In this document: positions 37,059 through 48,451 of the stretch, in pieces | How positions within the stretch are numbered: the first letter of the stretch is position 1 | Layout: each line of letters begins with the position of its first letter | Assembly: GCF_001693515.2 (NCBI RefSeq) | Contig: NZ_CP042968.1 | Location: 7,844,501 to 7,908,500, forward strand | Source: Bradyrhizobium paxllaeri | GTDB taxonomy: Bacteria; Pseudomonadota; Alphaproteobacteria; Rhizobiales; Xanthobacteraceae | Reading direction: 5' to 3' | Length of the DNA stretch: 64,000 bases | The notes under the pieces: model-generated | Told to the model about the DNA's origin: nothing | Seen by the model: the letters and a program-made list of their open reading frames with translations, nothing else | The model's database searches: none | Program-made: the position numbers and the translations under genes

Positions 37059-39332
37059 ATGACTACATGCGATGAAATTGAGGCCGACAAACGCAGCGAA
37101 CAGCCCAGCCTGATCGGGATGGTGCTGTTCTTCGTGATGCATGGCGTTGCCGTAATCCTGGTCGGGTTTGCGGCATTATTTTTGAGCTTTCAGCCGGTGT
37201 GGTCGGCGGAGCGCCTGCAGTCGGCGTTCCTCAAGCCCGGCGACGCGCGCGCCGGCTCGCTGCTGCTCAAGATCGACGAGGGCTATGCCGACGCTTCGCG
37301 GCTCGGCGTCGACGTCGATCTCACCGTATCCGGCCCCACCGTTCGCGCCCGCGTCACACAAATCTTCCGCAACCCTTCGAAAGACTGGGTCGAGGCGATC
37401 TATGTCTATCCGTTGCCGGCAGGCGGCGCGGTCGATTCGCTGAAGATGGTGATCGGTGATCGCGTCGTGGTCGGCGACATCAAGGAGCGGCAGCAGGCAA
37501 AGATCATCTACGAACAGGCGAAGCAGAGCGGGCACAAGGCGGCGCTGACCGAACAGGAGCGGCCGAACATCTTCACCAACTCCGTCGCCAATATCGGCCC
37601 CGGCGAAACCGTGCTGGTGCAGATCGAGTATCAGGAGCCGGTACGGCAATCCGGCGACGAGTTCTCGCTGCGGGTGCCGATGGTGGTTGCCCCGCGCTAC
37701 AATCCCGCGCCCGTCGTGCAGAGCGTCGATTTCAAGCCTGATGGCGGCGGCTGGGGTTCGGCCAAATCCGATCCCGTGCCGGATCGCGACCGCATCTCGC
37801 CCGAAGTGCTCGACCCCGCCACCAACGCGCCGGTTAATCCGACCCGCATCACCGTGCGGCTGCAGGCCGGCTTCCCGCTCGGCGAGGTCAAGAGCCATCA
37901 CCATGCAGTCAAGACCGAGAAACCCGACGCCAGCACGAGCATCATCCGCCTTGCCGAAGGTCCGGTGCCGGCGGACCGCGATTTCGAACTGAGCTGGAAG
38001 CCGGCGGCCGAGAAGGCGCCATCGGTCGGGCTGTTCCGCGAGCACGTCGGCGACAGCGATTACCTGCTGGCGTTCGTCACGCCGCCTTCCGTCGAGCAGG
38101 CGCAGCAGAAACCGCTGCCGCGCGAAGTCATCTTCGTGATCGACAATTCCGGCTCGATGGGCGGCGTCTCGATCATCCAGGCCGAGGCGAGCCTCATCTA
38201 TGCGCTCGGCCGCCTGCAGCCGAATGACCGGTTCAACGTGATCCGCTTCGATCACACCATGGATATGCTGTTCCCGTCAGCGGTGCCCGCAAACAGGGAG
38301 CACATCGGGCGGGCCACTTCCTTCGTCGGCGCGCTGCAGGCCAATGGCGGCACTGAAATGGTGCCGGCGATGCGCGCGGCGCTGTCGGACAACAGCGGCG
38401 ACGCCGGTTACGTCCGTCAGGTCGTATTCCTCACCGACGGCGCCATCGGCAACGAGCAGCAATTGTTCGAAACCATCAGTGCGCTGCGCGGCCGCTCCCG
38501 TGTCTTCATGGTGGGCATCGGCTCGGCGCCGAACACCTATCTGATGACGCGCGCCGCCGAACTCGGCCGCGGCACCTTCACCCATATCGGCGCGGTCGAG
38601 CAGGTCGAGGACCGCATGCGCAGCCTGTTTGCCAAGCTGGAGAATCCCGCGGTGACCAACCTGACCGCGAAATTCTCCGATGCCACGGCCGACATCACGC
38701 CGGTTGCAATTCCGGATGTCTACCGCGACGAGCCACTGGTGCTGGCCGCAAAACTCGACAAGCTCGCCGGCTCGGTCGAGATCAAGGGCCGCATCGGCGA
38801 TCGTCCCTGGAGCGTCACCCTTCCGCTGGCGAACGCGGCCGAAGGCAAGGGCCTGTCAAAACTTTGGGCGCGCCGCAAGATTGCGGATGCCGAAGTGGCA
38901 CGCACCACACGGCAGGCGAGCCCGGAAGATGCCGACAAGACCATTCTGGCGCTGGCGCTCGAGCATCAGCTTGTCACGCGGCTGACCAGCCTGGTCGCCG
39001 TCGACAAGACGCCGAGCCGTCCGCAAGGCGAGGCGCTCAAGGTTTCGGAACTGCCGATCAACCTGCCCGCCGGTTGGGATTTTGAGAAGGTGTTCGGCGA
39101 ACGCCCGCGCATGCCGGCAACGCCTGTGGAACGGCGTGCCGATACGGAGGAGGCGAGGGTTCAGATTGCGGCGCTGAAGCGGGTGCAGCCTGTCGTCACC
39201 CCGGCGCCCAACACGGTGACGCTGCCGAAGACCGCAACGGATGCCGAGTTGAAGATGATTGCGGGTGTGATCCTGCTCACTTTCAGCCTGATCCTGCTGG
39301 TGTTCAATCGACGTCAGATGTCACGGTGTTGA
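37059..39332 (+). CDS. Sortase-target surface protein with VIT and VWA domains (Gram-negative type)
   Basis: About 757 residues. An N-terminal membrane or signal segment (IGMVLFFVMHGVAVILVGFA) is followed by a VIT domain (about 45-175, with VTQIFRNPSKDWVEAIYVYPLP) and a VWA domain (about 350-530) whose MIDAS reads VIDNSGSMGG. The C-terminus carries a sorting signal: LPKTATD, a hydrophobic helix and a basic RR tail. This matches the family known as marine proteobacterial sortase target protein. The class GN sortase gene lies 244 bases downstream. GGGAG precedes ATG 37059. Presumed location: periplasm or cell surface, cleaved after the Thr of LPKT. Function in the cell is unknown. Confidence 0.92.
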   Translation: MTTCDEIEADKRSEQPSLIGMVLFFVMHGVAVILVGFAALFLSFQPVWSAERLQSAFLKPGDARAGSLLLKIDEGYADASRLGVDVDLTVSGPTVRARVTQIFRNPSKDWVEAIYVYPLPAGGAVDSLKMVIGDRVVVGDIKERQQAKIIYEQAKQSGHKAALTEQERPNIFTNSVANIGPGETVLVQIEYQEPVRQSGDEFSLRVPMVVAPRYNPAPVVQSVDFKPDGGGWGSAKSDPVPDRDRISPEVLDPATNAPVNPTRITVRLQAGFPLGEVKSHHHAVKTEKPDASTSIIRLAEGPVPADRDFELSWKPAAEKAPSVGLFREHVGDSDYLLAFVTPPSVEQAQQKPLPREVIFVIDNSGSMGGVSIIQAEASLIYALGRLQPNDRFNVIRFDHTMDMLFPSAVPANREHIGRATSFVGALQANGGTEMVPAMRAALSDNSGDAGYVRQVVFLTDGAIGNEQQLFETISALRGRSRVFMVGIGSAPNTYLMTRAAELGRGTFTHIGAVEQVEDRMRSLFAKLENPAVTNLTAKFSDATADITPVAIPDVYRDEPLVLAAKLDKLAGSVEIKGRIGDRPWSVTLPLANAAEGKGLSKLWARRKIADAEVARTTRQASPEDADKTILALALEHQLVTRLTSLVAVDKTPSRPQGEALKVSELPINLPAGWDFEKVFGERPRMPATPVERRADTEEARVQIAALKRVQPVVTPAPNTVTLPKTATDAELKMIAGVILLTFSLILLVFNRRQMSRC

Positions 39333-39431
39333 CGTCGGCTGAAAGGAGGAGGCCCCCCTACCTTCTCTTTCCAGAGCGCGCGCGGCTCCACCCGTCCCCC
39401 AAGGCCGCGCGCGCCCCCTTTTTTCTTTTGC

Positions 39432-39534
39432 TGTCATTCCGGGATGGTCCGAAGGACCAGACCTCAGGTGCGCAATTGCGCACCGGGGAATCTCGAGATT
39501 CCGGGTTCGATGCTTCGCATCGCCCCGGAATGAC
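39432..39534. repeat. Family B palindromic repeat inside the sortase locus
   Basis: Begins TGTCATTCCGGGATGGTCCG, holds GGTGCGCAATTGCGCACC and AATCTCGAGATT palindromes and ends CGCCCCGGAATGACG. A family C fragment (GAGATCGCTTCGCTCGCAATGACGG) follows to about 39562. The elements separate the sortase target from its sortase; the sortase ribosome site GGAGA begins immediately after. Confidence 0.8.
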
Positions 39535-39575
39535 GATGCGAGATCGCTTCGCTCGCAATGACGGAGACGTTCCCC

Positions 39576-40154
39576 ATGCCCCGCTTTATCCTCCCTCTCC
39601 TTCTCGCCATCATCGGCCTGATCCTGTTCGGTCAGGGCGCCTACATCCACGCCAAGGCGCTGGTTGCTCAGGTGCTGCTGGAACGCGCCTTCGACAAAAC
39701 CATCGCCACCGGACACGAGACAAAGCCATGGTCATGGGCCGACTCGTGGCCGGTCGCGCGCATCGAAGTGAAGCGGCTTCATGCCAGCGCCATCGTGCTC
39801 GCCGGCAGCAGCGGCCAGGCACTCGCCTTCGGTCCCGGCCATGTCGAACGCACGCCCGACGCCGGCGAGCGCGGCGTCGCCGTTTATTCAGCGCATCGCG
39901 ATACGCATTTCGCTTTCCTGAAGAACGTTGTCACGGGCGACGAAATCGAGGTGACGCGAAGCGACGGCAAGCGCTTCCGCTACCGAGTGGATGCCACCTC
40001 GGTCGTGCGCTTCGACGCGTCCGGCATCTATCCGCTCGCGGATGGATATCATCTGGTGCTGTCGACCTGCTGGCCATTCGAGACGCTGACGCCGGGGCCA
40101 GAACGCTATCTTGTGCACGCCACCATGATTGAGTCCGCATTGCAGCCGCACTGA
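39576..40154 (+). CDS. Class GN sortase
   Basis: 192 residues. The N-terminal membrane anchor (FILPLLLAIIGLILFGQGAY) is followed by a sortase beta-barrel. Catalytic residues are visible: His in YSAHRDTHF near residue 115, Cys in VLSTCWPFE near 168 and Arg in GPERYLVHA near 180. It should cleave the LPKTAT-type signal of the upstream VIT/VWA protein and transfer it to an unknown acceptor. I chose ATG 39576 with GGAGA upstream; six extra residues are possible from an in-frame ATG at 39558. Sortases are rare in Gram-negatives and this pair is a recognised but little-studied class. Confidence 0.93.
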   Translation: MPRFILPLLLAIIGLILFGQGAYIHAKALVAQVLLERAFDKTIATGHETKPWSWADSWPVARIEVKRLHASAIVLAGSSGQALAFGPGHVERTPDAGERGVAVYSAHRDTHFAFLKNVVTGDEIEVTRSDGKRFRYRVDATSVVRFDASGIYPLADGYHLVLSTCWPFETLTPGPERYLVHATMIESALQPH

Positions 40155-40311
40155 ATTCTCCGCCAGCCGGGATATCGTGCGCGGCGCGAATGGCGCTGCG
40201 CGCGCAACGCGTGTTGCCACCCCTGCCAAGTCTCAATAAAAAGGTCGCAATCAAAAACGCACAGCGAGCGTTGTCGATCGCCGCTGCCAAACAGCAGAAT
40301 AAGGGACATCC

Positions 40312-42534
40312 ATGGACGCTCAGGCAAGCACCGCATCGCATCAAGCCGAACAATGGTCGCCCTCGCCTGACGCCAGCGACATCGTCAAGAGCATCCATGC
40401 GATGCTGCACCCGCGCAATATCGTGCTGGTCGGCGCCACCGACAAGCCCGGCAACTATGCCGAGCGCATCTGGAACAATCTGATCAAGTACAAATACGAA
40501 GGCGGGCTGTTCCCGGTCAACGCCAAGCGCGAAACGATCTGGGGCGTCCCCTGCTACAAGGATTTCGCCAGCCTCCCCGAAAAGCCCGATCACGTATTGG
40601 TGCTGGTGCCGGCGCGTTTTGCCGTGCAGGTGATCCGCGATGCCGCCGCAGCCGGCGCGCGCTCCGCCACCATCGTCACCTCGGGTTTCAGCGAGTTGCA
40701 GGACGAGGAAAGCCAGCGGCTGGCGGTTGAACTGAAGCAGGCCGTGCAGGAGACCGGCCTTGCCGTCACCGGCCCGAACTGCCTCGGCAATCTGAGCGCG
40801 GGCGAAAAGCTGTTCACCAATATCGACGACCGCATCGTCACCATGGAAGCCGGTCCCGTGGCGATCGTCGGGCAATCCGGCGCGATCGTGATGGCGATCC
40901 GCCAGACGCTGGAAGATCGCGGCGTCGGCGTCGGCTATATGGTCACGACAGGCAACGAGACCGGCCTCGAAACACCGGACCTGATGGCCTATTTCGCTGC
41001 CGATCCGTCGATCCGCGTCATCGTCGTCTACCTCGAAGGCGTGCGGAACACGAAAGTGTTCCGCGAGGCCTGCAAGGCCGCCCGCGCCGCTGGCAAGCCC
41101 GTGATCGCGCTCAAACTCGGCGCCTCCGAAGGCGGTCGCGCCGCCGCGATGGCCCATACCGGCGCGCTCGCCGGCTCGATCGAAACCTTTGATGCGATCT
41201 CGACCCGCGAGGGCGTGATCCGCGTCCGCGGATTGGACGAACTGATCGAGACCACCGAGTGCTTCGTCCATGCCGATCCGCCCAAGGGCAACCGTCTCGC
41301 GGCCGTGTCGCTGTCCGGCGGCAAGCGTGGCCTTCTGATCGACGCGTTCTATTCGGCTGGCATGAACTTCGCTCCGCTCAGCGCGAATGCGACGGCCCAA
41401 CTGGCGCAGATGCTCGGACCCGGCAGCATCGTCGGCAATCCGCTCGATGCCGGCTTTGCCGCCGTCGTCGATCCTTCCGTCTACATGAAGTCGATCAAGA
41501 TCATGATCGACGATCCCGATACCGACATCGTCATCATCGATGCCGAATTGCCGAAAGCGCCGCACGAACTGCGCGAGCGCAATTTGCGCATCGTCAACGA
41601 GATGGCGGGCGATGCCAACAAGCCCGTGGTCTATATCAGCGCAATGTCCATCGGCTTCACCGAATTTACCAAGGCCCTGCGCAAGTCGCTGCCCAACATC
41701 GCCGTCATGCAGGGCCTCGATCGTGCGGTCGGCGCGATCAAGTCGCTGATCGAATATTCGTCGCTGCGCAAGGAAGTGCCCGACATCGTGTCGAGCTCGA
41801 AGGCTTCCGCGCGCGCGATGCTGGAGAAGACGCTGAAGGCCGCCAACGGCGCGGCGGCGCTGGACGAGGTCGCCTCGAAGAAGCTGCTCAAGGCCTACGG
41901 CATCCCTGTCTCGAAAGAAGAGATCGCGCAAACCGCGACCGAGGCCGTGAAGATTGCCAAGAAGATCGGCTTTCCCGTCGTCGCAAAGGTCGTCAGCGCC
42001 GACATCCTGCACAAATCAGATATCGGCGGCGTGGTGCTGAACCTCAACAGCGCGGCCGAGGTGAAAAAGGCGTTCAACGACATCACCGCGCGGGTGAAGA
42101 AGATCAAGAGCAAGCCGAAGCTCGAAGGCATTCTGATCGCCCAACAGGTCAAGGCCGACCTTGAGCTCGTGGTCGGTGCCTCGCTCGACGCCGAGATGGG
42201 GCCGGTGGTGCTGTTCGGCACCGGCGGCGTCGATATCGAACTGATGAAGGACGTCGCCCTCGCCGGCGCGCCGCTGGACGAGGCCGAGGCGAAGCAGTTG
42301 ATCGCCAAGACCAAGGCCGGCGTGAAGATGAAGGGCTATCGCGGTAAGCCGGCGCTGCATGAGCCTTCCGCCGTCAAGGCGCTGGTCGGCCTTTCCAATT
42401 TGATGGCGGATGCCGGCAACCGCATCGCCTCGATCGATGTGAATCCGTTCCTGATCAACAGCAAGGTCGGCGTCGCCGTCGACGGCCTGATCGTGCTGAA
42501 CAACGCCGCCGCGAACAAGGCGGCGGGGCATTAG
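40312..42534 (+). CDS. ADP-forming acyl-CoA synthetase (acetate--CoA ligase family)
   Basis: 740 residues with the fused alpha-beta layout of NDP-forming acyl-CoA synthetases. There is a CoA-binding Rossmann domain (about 25-125, ILVGATDKPGNYAERIW-like), succinyl-CoA ligase-like flavodoxin domains (about 170-460) and an ATP-grasp domain (about 510-735, with FPVVAKVVSADILHKSDIGGV). The phospho-His region could lie in ARAAAMAHTGALAGS near residue 285. It would convert an acid, ATP and CoA to acyl-CoA, ADP and phosphate, or pass acetyl or other groups. ATG 40312 has AAGGGA upstream. It is a single gene ending at a family A repeat. Confidence 0.9.
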   Translation: MDAQASTASHQAEQWSPSPDASDIVKSIHAMLHPRNIVLVGATDKPGNYAERIWNNLIKYKYEGGLFPVNAKRETIWGVPCYKDFASLPEKPDHVLVLVPARFAVQVIRDAAAAGARSATIVTSGFSELQDEESQRLAVELKQAVQETGLAVTGPNCLGNLSAGEKLFTNIDDRIVTMEAGPVAIVGQSGAIVMAIRQTLEDRGVGVGYMVTTGNETGLETPDLMAYFAADPSIRVIVVYLEGVRNTKVFREACKAARAAGKPVIALKLGASEGGRAAAMAHTGALAGSIETFDAISTREGVIRVRGLDELIETTECFVHADPPKGNRLAAVSLSGGKRGLLIDAFYSAGMNFAPLSANATAQLAQMLGPGSIVGNPLDAGFAAVVDPSVYMKSIKIMIDDPDTDIVIIDAELPKAPHELRERNLRIVNEMAGDANKPVVYISAMSIGFTEFTKALRKSLPNIAVMQGLDRAVGAIKSLIEYSSLRKEVPDIVSSSKASARAMLEKTLKAANGAAALDEVASKKLLKAYGIPVSKEEIAQTATEAVKIAKKIGFPVVAKVVSADILHKSDIGGVVLNLNSAAEVKKAFNDITARVKKIKSKPKLEGILIAQQVKADLELVVGASLDAEMGPVVLFGTGGVDIELMKDVALAGAPLDEAEAKQLIAKTKAGVKMKGYRGKPALHEPSAVKALVGLSNLMADAGNRIASIDVNPFLINSKVGVAVDGLIVLNNAAANKAAGH

Positions 42535-42544
42535 TCGCGAAAGC

Positions 42545-42638
42545 CGTAGGGTGGGCAAAGCGCAGCGTGCCCACCATTCAAACCATCGGCATGGAAAGAT
42601 GGTGGGCACGGCGCTGACGCGCCTTTGCCCACCCTACG
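42545..42638. repeat. Family A palindromic repeat, third copy
   Basis: Starts CGTAGGGTGGGCAAAGCGCAG and ends CGCCTTTGCCCACCCTACG, with CGTGCCCACCATT and ATGGTGGGCACG in the centre. It lies between the convergent ADP-forming synthetase and protease genes, as the other two copies lie between convergent genes. Confidence 0.82.
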
Positions 42639-42650
42639 GCATCGCGCAAG

Positions 42651-43412
42651 CTATAACCCCGCGCCCCACTTCTGCGCGGTCTGCAATATCCAATCGCGAT
42701 ACAGCGTCAGCGGCGTGACGCCGGTCATGCCGCCGCAACCTGCCGAGCCGTTCGGCCCGGTTGACCAACTGACCACGCCGACGATCACCGGGCCGGTTTG
42801 CTTGTCCTCGAAAACAGGCGCACCGGAATCGCCGGTGCAGGCGCCGAGCCCGTCGCGCGTGCCCTGGCCTGCGGGATCGACCAGCCTGATCTGCAACGTT
42901 CCCGGTCTGCCCGTTGCAATCAGTCCGGCGACGCGAATGGTGCCGCCGCTCTTGCCATCGCCGCGCGCCGTCACGCCAATGCCTGCAATGGTGAAACGGC
43001 TGCCGACATTGATCGGGATATCAGGTAATCCGAGCGCGGCGGGCGTCTTGCCCTTGGGCGGCACGGCCAATTGCAGCAACGCGACATCCGCCGTTGCGCG
43101 ATGGCCCGACATCGCCTGCATGTTGAAGCCGGGATGAATGGCGACGCTCTTCACATCCTGCAGCGATGGCTGCCGGTTCGCGCCATATTCGACGATCTTG
43201 TATTCCGCGCCTGATGGCACGCAGTGCGCCGCGGTCAGCACCAGCTTTGGCGCAATCAACGCCCCGGTGCAGAAATTGCCGCGCGAGCCGACGATGGTGA
43301 CGACCGAACGGGCCACCCCTTCCGTCGACGGCGCACCGCCGCCGACGATGGCATGCGCGGGAACGGACAGCAGCAGCGTGAGGGCGGCGATCGTGTAAGG
43401 CGGGATCTTCAT
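42651..43412 (-). CDS. Secreted trypsin-like serine protease (S1 family)
   Basis: About 253 residues. The signal peptide (MKIPPYTIAALTLLLSVPAHA) is followed by IVGGGAPSTEG, resembling a zymogen-activation N-terminus. The catalytic triad is visible: His in LTAAHCV, Asp in ADVALLQL and Ser in CTGDSGAPVF. Cys pairs fit the S1 disulfide pattern. I chose ATG 43412, where the signal peptide begins, rather than an upstream in-frame start at 43472. It is a true chymotrypsin-fold enzyme rather than a Deg-type protein, with no PDZ domain. It is probably periplasmic or secreted. It is divergent from a HAD hydrolase gene. Confidence 0.9.
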   Translation of the reverse strand: MKIPPYTIAALTLLLSVPAHAIVGGGAPSTEGVARSVVTIVGSRGNFCTGALIAPKLVLTAAHCVPSGAEYKIVEYGANRQPSLQDVKSVAIHPGFNMQAMSGHRATADVALLQLAVPPKGKTPAALGLPDIPINVGSRFTIAGIGVTARGDGKSGGTIRVAGLIATGRPGTLQIRLVDPAGQGTRDGLGACTGDSGAPVFEDKQTGPVIVGVVSWSTGPNGSAGCGGMTGVTPLTLYRDWILQTAQKWGAGL

Positions 43413-43518
43413 CGCCGCAGCAATAGCCTTTGGTGCGCATATCGCCAAGCGCCGGATCGGGCTGGTTCTCAAGGGCGTTCCGTGTTAGCCGCTCCGCAAA
43501 CATATTTTCAGGCAGGGA

Positions 43519-44154
43519 ATGATGATCGAGGCAGTGATCTGGGATTTCGGCGGTGTGCTGACCACCTCGCCCTTCGAGGCCTTTGCGCGGTTCGAGACCG
43601 AGCGCGGGCTGCCCGCCGACATCATCCGGCGCACCAACGCCGCCAATCACCTGGAAAACGCCTGGGCCAAGTTCGAGCGCGCCGAAGTCGACATCGAAGC
43701 CTTTGACGAATTGTTCGCAGCGGAATCGCTGGCGCTGGGCGCAGCCGTTCGCGGCAAGGACGTGCTGCCGCTGCTGTCGGGCGACCTGCGGCCCGAGATG
43801 GTCGAGGCGCTCAAGCGCGTGAAGGCCAAGTTCAAGACAGGCTGCATCACCAACAACCTTCCGGCCAACGCCATCGGCAGCAAGAGCGGCCGCACGCTCT
43901 ATGTCGCCGAAGTGATGGCGCTGTTCGACCATGTCATCGAATCCGCCAAAATCGGTCTCCGCAAGCCCGACCCGCGCATCTACCGGATGATGGTCGAAAC
44001 GCTGCAGGTCGATCCCAGGAACTGCGTCTATCTGGACGACCTCGGCGTCAACCTGAAGCCCGCGCGCGAGATGGGCATGACCACGATCAAGGTAGTCAAT
44101 GCCACGCAGGCGATCGGGGAGCTTGAGGCCGCGACCGGACTGCCATTGCGTTAG
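43519..44154 (+). CDS. HAD-superfamily hydrolase, class IA
   Basis: 211 residues. Motif I reads VIWDFGGVLT; the usual second Asp of DxDxT is replaced by Gly (DFGG), as in epoxide-hydrolase N-terminal/YihX-like members. Motif II is CITNN, motif III has IGLRKPDPRIYRMM and motif IV is VYLDDLGVNLKPAREMGM. It is most like the acyl-CoA dehydrogenase- and epoxide-hydrolase-associated HAD group and probably a small phosphatase. ATG 43519 or 43522 could both serve. Substrate unknown. Confidence 0.85.
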   Translation: MMIEAVIWDFGGVLTTSPFEAFARFETERGLPADIIRRTNAANHLENAWAKFERAEVDIEAFDELFAAESLALGAAVRGKDVLPLLSGDLRPEMVEALKRVKAKFKTGCITNNLPANAIGSKSGRTLYVAEVMALFDHVIESAKIGLRKPDPRIYRMMVETLQVDPRNCVYLDDLGVNLKPAREMGMTTIKVVNATQAIGELEAATGLPLR

Positions 44155-44263
44155 GCGGAAAATACCGGAACTTGCGCCCTCGTTATGCCCAAACGGCGCT
44201 TGTCCTTTGCCCGCAACAGGGGCAGAACATTCCGAAATCCATCGAATTCGGAGTTGAAAACCC

Positions 44264-45211
44264 GTGGCTGATACCAGGCCTTCGGCCTCGATCGAGGCAG
44301 TGGAAAGCGGTCTTGCGGCGCAGGGCTATATTGCGAGCCGCCAGATCGCGACCGCCGTCTATCTGGCGCAGCAGATCGAAAAACCCATCCTGGTCGAAGG
44401 CCCCGCCGGCGTTGGCAAGACCGAGCTGGCGAAGGCGATCGCCGCCTGGCGCGGCATGAAGATGATCCGCCTGCAATGCTACGAGGGGCTGGACGAAGCC
44501 AAGGCGCTCTATGAGTGGAAATACGCAAAACAGCTTCTGTACACGCAGATCCTGAAGGACAAGCTCGGCGAAGTGCTCGGCGGCGCGCCGACGCTGGAAG
44601 CGGCGCTCAATCAGTTACACGATTTCGGCGATGTGTTCTTCTCCAAGGAATTCGTCGAGCCGCGCCCGCTGCTGCAGGCGCTGGAGCAACCGGCCGGCTG
44701 CGTACTGCTGGTCGACGAAATCGACAAGTCGGACGCGGAGTTTGAGTCCCTGCTGCTGGAAATCCTCAGCGATTTCCAGGTGACGATTCCGGAACTCGGA
44801 ACCGTGGTCGCGGTGTCGCCGCCGACCGTGATCCTGACCTCGAACAGCGAACGCGATCTCGGCGATGCGCTGAAGCGCCGCTGCCTGCACCTGCACATCG
44901 GCTTCCCCGAGCAAAAGCTGGAAGAGCGGATCGTCGAAAGCCGCGTGCCCGGGATTTCGCAGACATTGCGCCGGCAGATGGTGGGCTTCATCAACGAGGT
45001 CCGCACGCTGGACCTCAAGAAGCTGCCGTCAGTCAGCGAAACCATCGACTGGGCGCGCGTGCTGGTGCTGCTGCAGGCGCCCGAACTCGGCCATGAGGTG
45101 GTCAAGGATACGCTCAACGTTCTCCTAAAATACGAGGCGGATATCGAGGCGACCATGCCGCAGGTCTCCACCTTCATCGCCAAGGCTTCGCGTCAGGGCG
45201 TCTTCGGGTAA
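44264..45211 (+). CDS. MoxR-family AAA+ ATPase (CoxD-like)
   Basis: 315 residues. Walker A GPAGVGKTE near residue 46, Walker B LLVDEIDK near 150, sensor 1 LTSNSERDL near 193 and an arginine-finger region follow the MoxR pattern. MoxR ATPases act as chaperones for metal-cofactor or complex assembly, usually with a VWA partner, and that partner is the next gene. Its C-terminus and that of the VWA gene resemble the CoxD/CoxE pair of CO dehydrogenase loci, but no cox structural gene is in the window. GTG 44264 follows GGAGT. Confidence 0.88.
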   Translation: MADTRPSASIEAVESGLAAQGYIASRQIATAVYLAQQIEKPILVEGPAGVGKTELAKAIAAWRGMKMIRLQCYEGLDEAKALYEWKYAKQLLYTQILKDKLGEVLGGAPTLEAALNQLHDFGDVFFSKEFVEPRPLLQALEQPAGCVLLVDEIDKSDAEFESLLLEILSDFQVTIPELGTVVAVSPPTVILTSNSERDLGDALKRRCLHLHIGFPEQKLEERIVESRVPGISQTLRRQMVGFINEVRTLDLKKLPSVSETIDWARVLVLLQAPELGHEVVKDTLNVLLKYEADIEATMPQVSTFIAKASRQGVFG

Positions 45212-45218
45212 GGTGCGC

Positions 45219-46591
45219 ATGAGGGAGAACCTGCATCGCTTCTTTCGTGCGGCGCGGGGCGCAGGCGTCAGGCTCTCGCCGGCCGAAAGCATCGATGCGA
45301 TGCGGGCTGTCTCCAAGGTCGGCTTCACCGACCGAACCATCCTGCGCGACACCTTCCTGCTGACGCTCGCCAAGACGCAGGACGAGAAGAAGGCGCTCGG
45401 CGACTGCTTTGACCTGTTCTTCGATCAGCCGGAGCCGGAAACGCCACCCGAGGACGGCAAGACGGAAGAGCAGGATACGCAGGGATCCAACGCGGCATCC
45501 GATTCACCTGGCGAGACCAGCGGCGGCGAGCAGGCCGAAGGGCTCGGCCAGCTCGCGCAGATGCTGCTGGCGCAGGATCGCAACCAGATTTCCGCCGCCA
45601 TCGCCAATGCGGCGAGCGCCGCCTCGCTGTCCGACATCCGCTACTTCACCCAGCGCGGCATCTTCTCGGGCCGCATCCTCGACCAGATGGGCCTCCAGCG
45701 GCTGCGCGACGATCTCGACAATCTCACGGCGACCAATCCCGCACTGGCGGAACGGCTGACCAATGCGCTGGACGGGCTGCGCGGCACCGTCCGCGATACG
45801 GTTTCGCAGGCGCTGATGCTGTACGGGCGCGAGGAAGCGGAAAACCTGCGCAACGAAATCCTGCGAAACGCGCCGCTGTCGCGGATCGAGCCGCGGCAGG
45901 TCGAGCAGATGCGCCATCTGATCCGCCAGATCGCCCGCCGACTGCGCGAGCGCTACTCCAAGCCGCGCAAGCGCCAGCGCCGTGGCCATCTCGACGTCCG
46001 CCGCACCATCCGCCGCAACGCCGCCTGGGGCGGCGTGCCGTTCCTCACCGCGTGGAAACGGCGGCATCGCGACAAACCGAAAATCGTTGCGCTGTGCGAC
46101 GTCTCGGGATCGGTGGCGCGGGTCTCCGATTTCTTCCTGCTCCTGATCCACAGCCTGCATGAGGTCGTGGACGACGTCCGCTCGTTCGCCTTTTCGGGCC
46201 ATCTGATCGAGGTCAGCGACATCCTGGAATCGAAGTCGCCGGAAGAGGCGATGGCCGAGATCATGTCCAAGGTCGGCTTCGGTTCCTCCGATTACGGCAG
46301 CTCGCTGGACGATTTCGAACACGGCTGGATGAACGCGATCACGCCGCAGACCACCGTGATCGTGCTCGGCGACGCCCGCAGCAACAACCTCGATCCGCGT
46401 GCCGATATCCTTCGTCGAATTGCCGAGCGCTCGAAGCGGCTGGTATGGCTCAACCCGGAGGGCCGCATGGCCTGGGGCTGGGGCGATTCCGAAATGCCGC
46501 GCTATTCGACCTTCTGCACTGTCGTCCGCCAATGCGCGACCGCGAAACAGCTCGAACGCGCGGTGTCGGATATCGTGGCGAGCTATCAGTA

Positions 46592-46592
<1 letters not shown>
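45219..46592 (+). CDS. VWA-domain protein, CoxE-like, partner of MoxR ATPase
   Basis: About 457 residues. The N-terminal half is helical ([18 protein letters not shown]), then an acidic, Gly/Ser-rich linker (about 75-115), a long helical region with Arg-rich segment [20 protein letters not shown], and a C-terminal VWA domain whose MIDAS reads CDVSGSVAR near residue 295. ATG 45219 lies 8 bases after the MoxR stop, so the two are co-transcribed; GTG 45213 is an alternative. The stop (TAA) shares one base with the recQ start. Role: likely metal-dependent adaptor for the MoxR ATPase. Confidence 0.85.
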
Positions 46593-48448
<1,856 letters not shown>

Positions 48449-48451
48449 GCC

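Noticed and set aside
39931..42012. 693-residue minus-strand open frame opposite the ADP-forming synthetase
   Set aside because: Antisense shadow with no domain, low-complexity, no ribosome site.
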